From Lysobacterales bacterium 63-13 (GTDB lineage Bacteria > Pseudomonadota > Gammaproteobacteria > Xanthomonadales > Rhodanobacteraceae), in the NCBI GenBank assembly GCA_001899855.1, contig MKWR01000029.1, forward strand, positions 265,212 through 329,211: a stretch of 64,000 bases of DNA, given 5' to 3'. Below, piece after piece: positions 1 to 9,355 of this stretch. Made by a program: the position numbers and the translations under genes. Under the pieces are notes generated by a model. The model did not search any database, was not told the origin of the DNA, and worked only from the letters and a program-made list of their open reading frames with translations. Each line of letters starts with the position of its first letter. Position 1 is the stretch's first letter.

Positions 1-1
1 A

Positions 2-55
2 CGCGAAGGTGTGCATTGTTACGGGCTGGATTACCGCTTCGACGACGTCGCCTGA
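2..55 (+). CDS. 3' end of an unidentified gene (partial)
   Basis: The window opens inside a reading frame that gives the last 17 residues (ending GLDYRFDDVA) followed by TGA. Gene order upstream of yajC in relatives usually gives tgt, but this tail does not look like the Tgt C-terminus as I remember it. The fragment is too short to identify, and a chance open frame cannot be excluded. Confidence 0.25.
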   Translation, partial: REGVHCYGLDYRFDDVA

Positions 56-190
56 GGCCGTGCGGACCCGGCCCGGCCAAACCGGCGTCGCCGGCCGCGA
101 CGATGCGCTCATGCCGCTGGCATGGCATAATCCGCGACCTTTTTCGCCTTCCGGTGCATGCCGGCGGCGTTGCAAACCCCCGGAGTCGCA

Positions 191-523
191 ATGGATTTCC
201 TGATCAGTTCCGCCCATGCACAGGCCGCCACCGGCGCTGCCGCACCCAACCCGCTGATGTCTTTCCTGCCGCTGATCATCATCTTCGGCATTTTCTATTT
301 CATGCTGATCCGTCCGCAGATGAAGCGGGCCAAGGAAGCGCGGGCGATGGTTGCGGCCCTGGCCAAGGGCGATGAAGTGCTGACCAATGGCGGCCTGCTC
401 GGTCGCATCGAGGACATCAGCGACACCTTCGTCACCCTCGAGATCGCCGACAAGGTCAGCGTGAAGCTGCAGAAGAACGCGATCACCGCCGTGCTGCCCA
501 AGGGCACGATCAAGCAGGCTTGA
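191..523 (+). CDS. yajC: Sec translocon accessory subunit YajC
   Basis: Small inner-membrane protein that associates with SecD-SecF and SecYEG during protein export. The 110-residue product starts MDFLISSAHAQ, has one strongly hydrophobic segment (about residues 25-45, PLMSFLPLIIIFGIFYFMLI) and a charged cytoplasmic tail with the family's KGDEVLTNGGLLGRI block. An in-frame ATG 33 bases upstream is open, but the family start fits the MDFLIS position. It is followed by secD and secF on the same strand, the classic order. Confidence 0.95.
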   Translation: MDFLISSAHAQAATGAAAPNPLMSFLPLIIIFGIFYFMLIRPQMKRAKEARAMVAALAKGDEVLTNGGLLGRIEDISDTFVTLEIADKVSVKLQKNAITAVLPKGTIKQA

Positions 524-563
524 GTCAACCCGGCCAACACCCCACTGCAATGCAGCGGTGGAT

Positions 564-583
564 CCGGCCCCCTGGGCCGGTTT
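564..583 (+). terminator. Hairpin between yajC and secD
   Basis: A perfect 7-bp stem (CCGGCCC / GGGCCGG) with a 3-base loop is followed by only three Ts. It lies in the 145-base gap between yajC and secD. It is too weak in its U-tract for a clear terminator and may only attenuate read-through into secD. Confidence 0.35.
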
Positions 584-668
584 GCCGCGATGCCATTCGC
601 AGCGGGTCATTGGCTGAACAGACGTTCCACCAACAGATCGGCAACAGCGTAGAACTGGATTTGTACGA

Positions 669-2531
669 ATGAACGATTTTCCCCGCTGGAAACACTTCCT
701 GGTCGCCGCCGTGGCGCTGCTGGGCATCCTGTACGCAATACCGTCGCTGTATCAGAAGCAGCCTGCCGTGCAGGTGCTGGCCAACAAGGGTGCCGCAGTC
801 GACGAGGCGGTGAAGGAACGTGCCTTGCAGGCCCTGCAGACGCGAAAGATCACCTTCGATGAAGTCACCATCAAGGACGAGCGCCTGCTGGTGACCTTCG
901 CCAACACCGATTCGCAACTGGCCGCGGCCAGTGCACTGCGCAGCGACCTCGGCGACGGGTTCACCGTTGCCTTGAACCTGGCCTCGACCGTGCCGGCCTG
1001 GCTGCGTGCCATCGGTGCCAACTCGATGCCGCTCGGCCTCGACCTTCAGGGCGGCGTGCACTTCCTCATGGAGGTCGACCAGAAGAGCGTGCTCGACGTC
1101 CAGGAACAGCGTTACGTCGATGACATCCGCTCGCTGGCGCGCGACAAGAACATCCGCAACGTCAAGGTCAGCCGTGGCGCGCAGGGCATCGTCGTGCAGG
1201 CCAACAGCAGCGAGGACCTCGATGTCATCGCCCTGGCCATCGGCCGCGATGCCACCGACCTCATTGTTTCCGACGGCCCGTCGATTGGCGGCTCCCCAAG
1301 CCTGATCGCCAAGGTCAAGCCCGAGCGCATCAAGCAGATTGCCGACAACACCATCAAGCAGAACGTTGCCACCCTGCGCAACCGCATCAACTCGCTGGGC
1401 GTGGCCGAGCCGATGATCGTGCAGCAGGGCGACAGCCGCATCGTCGTCGAACTGCCGGGCCTGCAGGACACCGCCGAGGCGAAGAAACTGCTCGGCGCGA
1501 CCGCCACGCTCGACTATCGCGCGGTCGACGAGAGCGTCAACGTCGCCGAAGCGATGCGCACCGGCGCGGTGCCGCCCGATTCGCGCATTTATTACTTCAA
1601 GGATGGCCGACCGGCCGTGCTGAAGAAGAAGGTCATCGTCACCGGCGACGAGCTGGTCGATGCATCGAGTGCCGTCGATGAACAAACCGGCACGCCCGCG
1701 GTTTCGGTGACCCTGAACTCGGCCGGTGCCCGCAAGATGCTTGATTTCACCACGCAGAACGTCGGCAAGGGCATGGCCGTCGTCCTCGTCGAACGCACGC
1801 CGGAAGTGCGCGTCGTCGATGGCAAGGAAGTGCGCAGCGCCAAGATCACCGAGGAAATCATCAGTCTGGCGACCATCCGCGGCGTGTTCTCGAACAAGTT
1901 CCAGACCACCGGGCTCGACAGCGCCAAGGCCGCTTCGGATCTGGCCCTGATGCTGCGTTCGGGTTCGCTGGCCGCACCCGTCGACATCGTCCAGGAGCGC
2001 GTGATCGGTTCCACTCTCGGTGCCGACAACATCCGCAAGGGCGTCACCGCGGTCATCGTCGGCCTCTTCCTCGTCGTCGTCTTCGTCGCCATCTACTACA
2101 AGGGCTTTGGCTTGATCGCCAACGCCGCGCTGCTGATGAACCTGGTCCTGCTGGTCGCCATCCTCAGCATCTTCCAGGCCACCCTCACCCTGCCTGGCAT
2201 TGCCGGTATCGTGTTGACGCTGGGCATGGCCATCGATGCCAACGTGCTCATCTGCGAACGCATCCGCGAGGAACTGCGCATCGGCCTGACCCCGCTGGCG
2301 GCGATCCGCGCCGGTTACGAGAAGGCCTGGGCGACCATCCTTGACGCCAACGTCACCCATCTGATCGCTGCCTTCGGCCTGATGGCCTTCGGCTCCGGCC
2401 CGATCCGCGGCTTCGCCATCACGCTGGCAATCGGCATCATCACGTCGATGTTCACTTCGGTGACCGGCACCCACTCGCTTGTTGCGCTGATCTTCGGTCG
2501 TTCGTCCAAGATCAAGTCGCTGTCGGTCTGA
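669..2531 (+). CDS. secD: Protein translocase subunit SecD
   Basis: RND-like membrane protein that uses the proton gradient to help pull exported proteins across the inner membrane. The 620-residue product has one N-terminal membrane helix (about 8-27) and a large periplasmic region that includes GLDLQGGVHFLMEVD near residue 121. A five-helix block follows from about residue 458, with the conserved TLGMAIDANVLICERIREE motif near 517-537; its Asp corresponds to the functionally important E. coli SecD Asp519. Length and order match the family. secF follows 15 bases after the stop, so the two are almost certainly co-transcribed. Confidence 0.97.
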   Translation: MNDFPRWKHFLVAAVALLGILYAIPSLYQKQPAVQVLANKGAAVDEAVKERALQALQTRKITFDEVTIKDERLLVTFANTDSQLAAASALRSDLGDGFTVALNLASTVPAWLRAIGANSMPLGLDLQGGVHFLMEVDQKSVLDVQEQRYVDDIRSLARDKNIRNVKVSRGAQGIVVQANSSEDLDVIALAIGRDATDLIVSDGPSIGGSPSLIAKVKPERIKQIADNTIKQNVATLRNRINSLGVAEPMIVQQGDSRIVVELPGLQDTAEAKKLLGATATLDYRAVDESVNVAEAMRTGAVPPDSRIYYFKDGRPAVLKKKVIVTGDELVDASSAVDEQTGTPAVSVTLNSAGARKMLDFTTQNVGKGMAVVLVERTPEVRVVDGKEVRSAKITEEIISLATIRGVFSNKFQTTGLDSAKAASDLALMLRSGSLAAPVDIVQERVIGSTLGADNIRKGVTAVIVGLFLVVVFVAIYYKGFGLIANAALLMNLVLLVAILSIFQATLTLPGIAGIVLTLGMAIDANVLICERIREELRIGLTPLAAIRAGYEKAWATILDANVTHLIAAFGLMAFGSGPIRGFAITLAIGIITSMFTSVTGTHSLVALIFGRSSKIKSLSV

Positions 2532-2546
2532 CTTCGGGAATCTGCA

Positions 2547-3512
2547 ATGGAAATCTTCAATCCGAACAGCAATATCGATTTCATGCGCTGGCGCAAGGTC
2601 AGCCTTGTGATCTCGGCGATCCTGATGGTCCTTTCCGCTGCGGTCATCTTCGTGCGCGGGCTCGATTACGGGCTTGATTTCACCGGCGGCGCGAATGTCG
2701 AAGTCAATTACGAGAAGGCCATCGATGTTGCCGATGTGCGCGCCGCGCTCACTGCCGGAGGCTTCGACAAGGCCGTCGTGCAGACCTACGGCGGCACCAA
2801 TGATTTCGCCATCCGCATCGTCTCCGAAGAGAACGCCAGTTCGACCACGGAAGAAGCCAGCGCCGTCGCCAACGACAAGATTGCCGCCAACGTGCTCAAG
2901 GCCCTGCAAGCGACACGGCCGGACGCCAAGGTCACCAACAGCGAATTCGTCGGTGCGCAGGTCGGTGACGAGTTGCGCAACGATGGCCTTGTCGCGGTCA
3001 TCTTCGTCATCGCCGGCATCTCGATCTACCTGTGGATCCGCTTCGAATGGCGCTTCGCGGTTTCGGCGGTTGCCTCGGAGCTGCACGATACCCTGCTCAC
3101 CGTGGCGGCATTCGCCCTGACCGGACGCGAGTTCGACCTGCCCGCGCTGGCCGCGGTGCTTTCGGTGGTGGGTTATTCGATCAACGACAAGATCGTCGTG
3201 TTTGATCGCGTGCGCGAGATCTTCCGTTCCTCGCGCAAGGGTGATTCCGCCGAGATCCTCAACCGCTCGATCAACTCGACCATGTCGCGCACGATCATGA
3301 CCGGCGTGACCACGGCACTGGCCGTCGGCACGCTGTACTTCCTCGGCGGCCCGGCCCTCGAGAACTTCGGCCTGATCATGTTGATTGGTATCTTCATCGG
3401 TATCGCCTCGTCGATCTTCTTCGCCAACCCGATCCTGTTGCTGCTTGGCGTGTCCAAGAAGGATCTGATGCCGGTGGAAAAGAACGATCCCGAGCTCGCC
3501 CGGCGACCGTAA
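2547..3512 (+). CDS. secF: Protein translocase subunit SecF
   Basis: Partner of SecD in proton-driven late-stage protein translocation. The 321-residue protein has a first membrane helix at about 18-37 and the GLDYGLDFTGGANVEV motif directly after it. A periplasmic domain follows, then five further helices containing YSINDKIVVFDRVREIFR (about 210-227) and the SRTIMTGVTTALAV segment typical of SecF. It is the last gene of the yajC-secD-secF run and ends just before a strong intrinsic terminator. Confidence 0.97.
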   Translation: MEIFNPNSNIDFMRWRKVSLVISAILMVLSAAVIFVRGLDYGLDFTGGANVEVNYEKAIDVADVRAALTAGGFDKAVVQTYGGTNDFAIRIVSEENASSTTEEASAVANDKIAANVLKALQATRPDAKVTNSEFVGAQVGDELRNDGLVAVIFVIAGISIYLWIRFEWRFAVSAVASELHDTLLTVAAFALTGREFDLPALAAVLSVVGYSINDKIVVFDRVREIFRSSRKGDSAEILNRSINSTMSRTIMTGVTTALAVGTLYFLGGPALENFGLIMLIGIFIGIASSIFFANPILLLLGVSKKDLMPVEKNDPELARRP

Positions 3513-3535
3513 CGGATCCTTCTCTGCTTTTTCGC

Positions 3536-3562
3536 GGGGCGCTTCGGCGCCCCGTTTTGTTT
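3536..3562 (+). terminator. Rho-independent terminator after secF
   Basis: A perfect 7-bp GC stem (GGGGCGC / GCGCCCC) is closed by a TTCG tetraloop and followed by GTTTTGTTT. It sits 24 bases after the secF stop. This is the clearest intrinsic terminator in the window. Confidence 0.9.
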
Positions 3563-3575
3563 GGAGACGCGCTGC

Positions 3576-4358
3576 GTGGTGTCGAGGCGAGACCAGTCAG
3601 GGAAACACGTTGCCGGCACCCGGCATGGCCTGGCACGGGTCATGTCCAAGCGCGGACTGTGTTCGCGCTCGCAGGCGGAAGCGGCGATTCGTGCCGGTCG
3701 TGTCACCCTCGATGGCCGCGTCGTCCGCGATCCGCAGACGCCCACCGCGGCTGATGCATCCATAGCCATCGACGACGTGGCAGTGGTGCCCGTCGAACGC
3801 CGCTATCTCATGCTCAACAAGCCGCGCGGCACGGTCACGACTGCAAACGACGAACGTGGCCGCGACACGGTGTATGCCTTGTTTGCGGACGCTGGCTTGC
3901 CATGGATCGCGCCGGTCGGGCGCCTCGACAAGGCCAGCGAAGGCTTGCTGCTGTTCAGCAATGACAGTGAATGGGCGGCGCGCATCAGCGCACCGGAATC
4001 GCAGCTCGAAAAGACCTATCACGTGCAGGTCGATCGACTTCCGGATGCCGATCTGCTGGCGCGCATCCAGGCCGGTGTTCGCGATGATGGCGAATGGCTG
4101 GCGGCAAGGTCGGTCATGGAACTGCGTCGCGGCGAAAAGAATGCCTGGCTGGAAATCGTTCTCGATGAAGGCCGCAACCGGCAGATCCGTCGCCTGCTGG
4201 CCGCGCTTGATGTCTCCGTCCTGCGTCTGATCCGCGTCGCCATCGGCCCCCTGCAACTGGGCAATCTGGCCAAGGGCCAGTGGCGGGAACTGGACGCGGA
4301 GGAAGTCCGCGCCGTCATGCAACAGCAAGGCCCCGGATCGAGATCTTCGCCAAGCTGA
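3576..4358 (+). CDS. 16S/23S rRNA pseudouridine synthase, RsuA/RluB/E/F family
   Basis: Converts a specific uridine in rRNA to pseudouridine. An S4-like RNA-binding segment (GLARVMSKRGLCSRSQAEAAI then AGRVTLDG) comes first. The catalytic domain follows with the family motif GRLDKASEGLLLFSND, whose Asp is the nucleophile, and the RNRQIRRLLAAL motif near the C-terminus. The start is uncertain: TTG at 3561, GTG at 3576 or 3579 and ATG at 3642 are all in frame. The ATG would cut into the S4 segment, so a GTG start is preferred. The exact modified base cannot be told from sequence, but the N-terminus resembles RluE-type proteins. Confidence 0.88.
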   Translation: MVSRRDQSGKHVAGTRHGLARVMSKRGLCSRSQAEAAIRAGRVTLDGRVVRDPQTPTAADASIAIDDVAVVPVERRYLMLNKPRGTVTTANDERGRDTVYALFADAGLPWIAPVGRLDKASEGLLLFSNDSEWAARISAPESQLEKTYHVQVDRLPDADLLARIQAGVRDDGEWLAARSVMELRRGEKNAWLEIVLDEGRNRQIRRLLAALDVSVLRLIRVAIGPLQLGNLAKGQWRELDAEEVRAVMQQQGPGSRSSPS

Positions 4359-4370
4359 CAACCGTCCGCG

Positions 4371-4452
4371 CGTCGTCCCGGCGCAGGCCGGGACCCGGTG
4401 ACCGCGCATCGAAAGGCCAAGGTGCCGGACCCCGGCCTGCGCCGGGGTGACG
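4371..4452. repeat. REP-like inverted intergenic repeat
   Basis: Two 28-base arms (4371-4398 and 4425-4452) are inverted copies with about four mismatches. Each arm contains its own small palindrome, CCCGGC-GCAG-GCCGGG. Pairs of this kind (CGTC..CCCGGCGCAGGCCGGG..) are familiar intergenic elements in Xanthomonadales and other GC-rich proteobacteria. It lies between the convergent pseudouridine synthase and kbl genes. Confidence 0.75.
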
Positions 4453-4521
4453 AGAGGACTCCTGTGGATTCCGGAGCATGCGAAGACTTGCCTGCAAGCG
4501 GCTTCGTCGTGACCGGCCGGC

Positions 4522-5709
<1,188 letters not shown>

Positions 5710-5850
5710 GGCGGTTTCAGGTTGCGGGGAAACGGCGATTGTCCGTCAAAGCGCATGCGGGCGCAGCCCCGTTGGCGGGTTCTTGCGCGCGTTCGATCAA
5801 GGGAGTGGCTAGACTTCGCAGCTGGCGTGGGAGATTGGGAGCATCTGGCG

Positions 5851-7038
5851 ATGCGGTGCATTCTTGTCGGCTTGTTGTTGATCGTGGCTTTCGAACCTGT
5901 CGTGGCGGCCGTGAAGCGTGTCGATCCGGCCTACCTGGCAACCATCCGGGACGACAATCCGAACCCGCTGCCGCGTGGATTCAGCGCGCAGGAACTCCTG
6001 GATCCTGTGGCACCAAGGATTCCGGATCATGTGCTCGCACCACCGCCAGGCACGGCGCGTGCGCAGGCCGAGTACGAGGGCAACCAGGGCTTGATGGTCC
6101 GTTGGGGCTCGTTCAACTCGCTGCTGACCGAAATGACCGTCGCCATCACCACCGGCGACCGTTCGGCCCGGATGTACGTCGTGGTCACTGGAACCAGCCA
6201 GCAGAACAGCGCGGCAAGCACCCTGTCCGGGGCGGGTGCCAACATGGATCGGGTCGGCTTCATCACCCAGCCATGCAGCAATTCCAGCCAGTGCAGCGTC
6301 TGGATGCGCGACTACGGCCCGCGTTTCATCGAGGACAGCGGGCGCCTTGGCATGATTGATCACGTCTACAACCGCCCGCAACGCATCGTCGATGACGCTT
6401 ATCCCGACGTTGCGTCCGCCGTACGCGGCGAGCCGAACTACGACATCCCGTTGATCCACGGCGGTGGCAATTTTCACTTGTTCCGCAATCGTGATGCGTT
6501 CATGACACGCTTGATCGTCAATGAGAATCCGGGGGTGAGCGAGCAGCAGATCCGCGACTACTACGCGTTGTACCAGGGCCTCGATGTGACCCTGACCGAT
6601 CCGTTCCCGACCAGCTACGACTCGACCCAGCATATCGACATGTGGATGTTGCCGCTTGCCGACAACACGGTCTTGATCGGCCAGTATGCCGCGGGCGAAG
6701 GTGGCGGCGTGCCGAAGTCGGTGACCGATGCCGTCGCATCGCAGATGCAGGCACGCGGTTACACCGTCTATCGCACGCCCGGCTGGCGCGCGGGCGGCGC
6801 CCACTACACCTACACGAATGCGGTCCTGCTCAACGACCTTGCCCTGATCTGCCGTTTCGGCGGCAGTTACGCCGCGCAGGACGCCCAGGCGCTGGCGACC
6901 TTCCAGACGGCGCTGCCGGGTCGCACCATCGTGCCGGTCGATTGCAGCGGCATCATTGGCTCGGCCGGCGCGATCCATTGCATTGTCATGCATGTCCCCG
7001 ATCTGCTTTTTCGCGACGAATTTGAAGGCGTCGAATGA
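5851..7038 (+). CDS. Exported agmatine deiminase / peptidylarginine deiminase family protein
   Basis: Member of the guanidino-group hydrolase family that turns agmatine into N-carbamoylputrescine or deiminates arginine in peptides. The 395-residue product begins with a clear signal peptide (MRCILVGLLLIVAFEPVVAA), which fixes the start at 5851 rather than the longer open frame. Catalytic features are present: WMRDYGP (151-157), HGGGN (203-207), His261/Asp263 in QHIDMW, and Cys377 in AIHCIVMHVP. The protein ends DLLFRDEFEGVE, resembling a C-terminal tail seen on another exported protein in this window. Export is unusual for an agmatine deiminase, so the substrate may be extracellular. A spermidine-synthase-like gene follows at once. 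Confidence 0.85.
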   Translation: MRCILVGLLLIVAFEPVVAAVKRVDPAYLATIRDDNPNPLPRGFSAQELLDPVAPRIPDHVLAPPPGTARAQAEYEGNQGLMVRWGSFNSLLTEMTVAITTGDRSARMYVVVTGTSQQNSAASTLSGAGANMDRVGFITQPCSNSSQCSVWMRDYGPRFIEDSGRLGMIDHVYNRPQRIVDDAYPDVASAVRGEPNYDIPLIHGGGNFHLFRNRDAFMTRLIVNENPGVSEQQIRDYYALYQGLDVTLTDPFPTSYDSTQHIDMWMLPLADNTVLIGQYAAGEGGGVPKSVTDAVASQMQARGYTVYRTPGWRAGGAHYTYTNAVLLNDLALICRFGGSYAAQDAQALATFQTALPGRTIVPVDCSGIIGSAGAIHCIVMHVPDLLFRDEFEGVE

Positions 7039-7063
7039 GCCATCGCGCAGGTCGTCGGCCCGC

Positions 7064-7801
7064 ATGCATCGAATGACCCTGATCGACACCGCGCCGATTC
7101 CCGGTGGCGGCGAGTTGCGCCTGTTTGCCGAGGGCGAGCACTACTCGATCAAGATCGCCGGCGGCGGCGACCTCATGTCGACACGCATGCACGGCTCGGA
7201 GGATGCACTTGCGCAAATCACCTGTGCGCGGATTGCGACCCGCGCCGCGCCGCGCATCCTCATTGGTGGACTCGGCATGGGCTTCACCCTCGCCGCCGCA
7301 CTGGCTCGCCTCGGCACGCAGGCGCAGCTCATCGTCGCCGAACTGGTGCCGGGCGTGATCGCCTGGAATCGCGGGCCATTGGGCGCGCATGCGGGTTGGC
7401 CGCTCAAGGATGCGCGCGTCGACGTGCGCGAGTGCGACGTGGCCGCCGTGATCAAGGCCGAACGCGCGAGTCTCGATGCCATCCTGCTCGATGTCGACAA
7501 CGGCCCCGGTGGCTTGACCCGGGTCGACAACGACTGGCTCTACTCGACAGCTGGCCTGGCCGCGGCCATGGCGGCCTTGCGTGCGCAGGGCGTGCTGGCG
7601 ATCTGGTCGGCGCATGCCGATCGCGCATTCACCGCGCGCTTGCGGCAATGCGGTTTCGTCGTCGAGGAAGTGCCGGTGCGTGCGCACGGCAACAAGGGCG
7701 CACGGCATTTGATCTGGCTGGCAACGCGGCCTTCAGGTCAGGCAGGAAGCGGCATCCAGCGCACCCGCCCGACGCACAAGCCGCCGCTGCGTCGGCGATA
7801 A
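7064..7801 (+). CDS. Spermidine synthase-like methyltransferase-fold protein
   Basis: Predicted class I SAM-type fold related to polyamine aminopropyltransferases. Seen in the sequence are the EGEHYSIKIAGG start of the fold, a glycine-rich GGLGMGFTLAAALARLG nucleotide loop, an acidic VAELVPGVIAW strand, and LDAILLDVDNGPGGL at the active-site position. The product is about 245 residues, shorter than classical SpeE and without an obvious N-terminal tetramerisation domain. Two starts are possible (7064 or 7073). It follows the agmatine-deiminase-family gene by 25 bases, so a shared transcript is likely. True aminopropyltransferase activity is not proven by these motifs. Confidence 0.7.
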   Translation: MHRMTLIDTAPIPGGGELRLFAEGEHYSIKIAGGGDLMSTRMHGSEDALAQITCARIATRAAPRILIGGLGMGFTLAAALARLGTQAQLIVAELVPGVIAWNRGPLGAHAGWPLKDARVDVRECDVAAVIKAERASLDAILLDVDNGPGGLTRVDNDWLYSTAGLAAAMAALRAQGVLAIWSAHADRAFTARLRQCGFVVEEVPVRAHGNKGARHLIWLATRPSGQAGSGIQRTRPTHKPPLRRR

Positions 7802-7811
7802 GCCGCTTCGA

Positions 7812-9245
7812 CTAGAGCCGGTCCAGCGCGGGCTCGTCGTAGCTGACCAGTCCCTCGGCATGCCGCCCGCGCGCATCGACGACGATATTCCAGCCGCGGG
7901 CGGTCAATTCCTCCTGGCTGCGCGGCGTTGCCGTGCCGCTGACCAGCACGGTCTTTTGCGTGCCACGGAATTCCTCGCCATCGAGAAAGCGTGCGACCTC
8001 GCCGGTCCAGGCCAGGTAGTCGATCGGCAGCGGCAGGACGCGTTCGCCATCGACGCTGTCGTAGGCGAGTGCGGCACCGACCGTCAGCAGGGTGCCGCCG
8101 CTGGCGCGCGTGCCGAGACGTTCGCCGACCAGCTGCAAGGCGTTGACGATGTAGCGTGCCTCCAGCTCCGATTGCGCAGTCATCGCCAGTTCGAGCAGGG
8201 CATCGCCGCCGACCTTTGGCTGCAAGTGATCGAGCGCATCGATCAGCTGCGTCTGCAGGGTTGGCGTGAAGACGCCGCGCCGCAGGAACTGGCGCATCAG
8301 CAGATTGTCGTGGCTGTAACGGCGCAGGCGTCTGGCGTTGTGCTCGCGCAATTGCACGGGATCGAGCTTCCAGACCACATCGTTGAGCTGCTTGCTCCAG
8401 GAAAGGGCAAGACCACCGGCACCACCAATCGTGCCAAGTGCGGCGCTGGCCGCGAAGTGACCACCCGCACCGGCCCAGGCCAGCTTGTCGAGGCGTTCGC
8501 GCAGATAGGGATTGCTCGTGTAGGGGTCGATGCCGAGGCGCTCGGCGAGTTCCCGGCGAACCTGTCCGAACCGGAGCTGGCGCTTGACCTCGCGCGCGGC
8601 CTCGTCACCGACATCGGCGTACCAGCCGGAATTGCCTTCGCTGCCATTGCCGAGCGCTTCGGCGCGATCGATTTCGCGCGCCAGGGTCATCGGCCCGTCG
8701 CCGCGAGGATGCGGGTTGCCGCTGCTGCCGAACTCGCGTGCGCCGCGATCCGACAAGGCTTGCGCCTGGTTGCCCAGGCGCTTCAGGCGCTGGCCGAAAT
8801 AGCGGGCGACGCCGAGCGGAATGCCCGTCAGGGTCTGCACCGGATGGCGCAGGATCTGGCCGAGGCCATGCGCTGTCTTCGTCACCGAGGCATCGGCCGC
8901 ATCGACAAATGCCTGGCTGCGGCTGACGGCGTCGAGTGCTTCCAGTGCCGGCAGCTCGGCAATGCGCTCGCCGAGAATCTCGACGCTGTCCGCCTGGATC
9001 GGCCCGAGCGAGGTGTCGATCGTGAAACGCGCCATGTAGCCGCGGATCTCGACATGCGGATCGACCTGGAAGCCCGGCCCCGACAACAACGCCGGGCGCA
9101 CCAGGCTGCTGGCGCCGAGCACCGGCTCAAGCTCGTACTCCGGCGTCGGCACGGCCTGTGCCGGCAAGCCGAGCAGGGCGCAACAGAGGATGGACAAGCT
9201 GGCAGGGCGGAATCCGGGCATGAGGTGGCGCGTCATCGCAGGCAA
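7812..9245 (-). CDS. Exported protein of unknown function (477 aa)
   Basis: I do not recognise this protein. It has an N-terminal signal-like segment (about residues 10-31, ending LLGLPAQA) with three possible ATG starts in the first nine residues. A region around 120-170 is rich in basic residues. A glycine/alanine-rich stretch near 265-285 (GAGGHFAASAALGTIGGAGGLAL) could be a membrane-active or buried helix pair. The C-terminal part (RGTQKTVLVSGTATPRSQEELTARGW) could be a small globular domain. It is convergent with the spermidine-synthase-like gene and divergent from recC. Base composition and codon use look like its neighbours, so it is probably resident. Confidence 0.7.
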   Translation of the reverse strand: MPAMTRHLMPGFRPASLSILCCALLGLPAQAVPTPEYELEPVLGASSLVRPALLSGPGFQVDPHVEIRGYMARFTIDTSLGPIQADSVEILGERIAELPALEALDAVSRSQAFVDAADASVTKTAHGLGQILRHPVQTLTGIPLGVARYFGQRLKRLGNQAQALSDRGAREFGSSGNPHPRGDGPMTLAREIDRAEALGNGSEGNSGWYADVGDEAAREVKRQLRFGQVRRELAERLGIDPYTSNPYLRERLDKLAWAGAGGHFAASAALGTIGGAGGLALSWSKQLNDVVWKLDPVQLREHNARRLRRYSHDNLLMRQFLRRGVFTPTLQTQLIDALDHLQPKVGGDALLELAMTAQSELEARYIVNALQLVGERLGTRASGGTLLTVGAALAYDSVDGERVLPLPIDYLAWTGEVARFLDGEEFRGTQKTVLVSGTATPRSQEELTARGWNIVVDARGRHAEGLVSYDEPALDRL

Positions 9246-9355
9246 TCGCGGCAGTCTAGCCGCATGGCGATGAACCGCTCGGTATCATGCGGTGAGAACC
9301 GCAGGCTGCAGGCTTCGCGCCGTGGTCGATCAAGGGATGGCGCAAGGGCTCGGAA

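Noticed and set aside
525-3086. 853-residue open frame on the minus strand across secD-secF
   Set aside because: It is antisense to well-supported genes. Its protein is low-complexity and rich in Gly, Asp, His and Arg, which is the usual shadow in GC-rich DNA.
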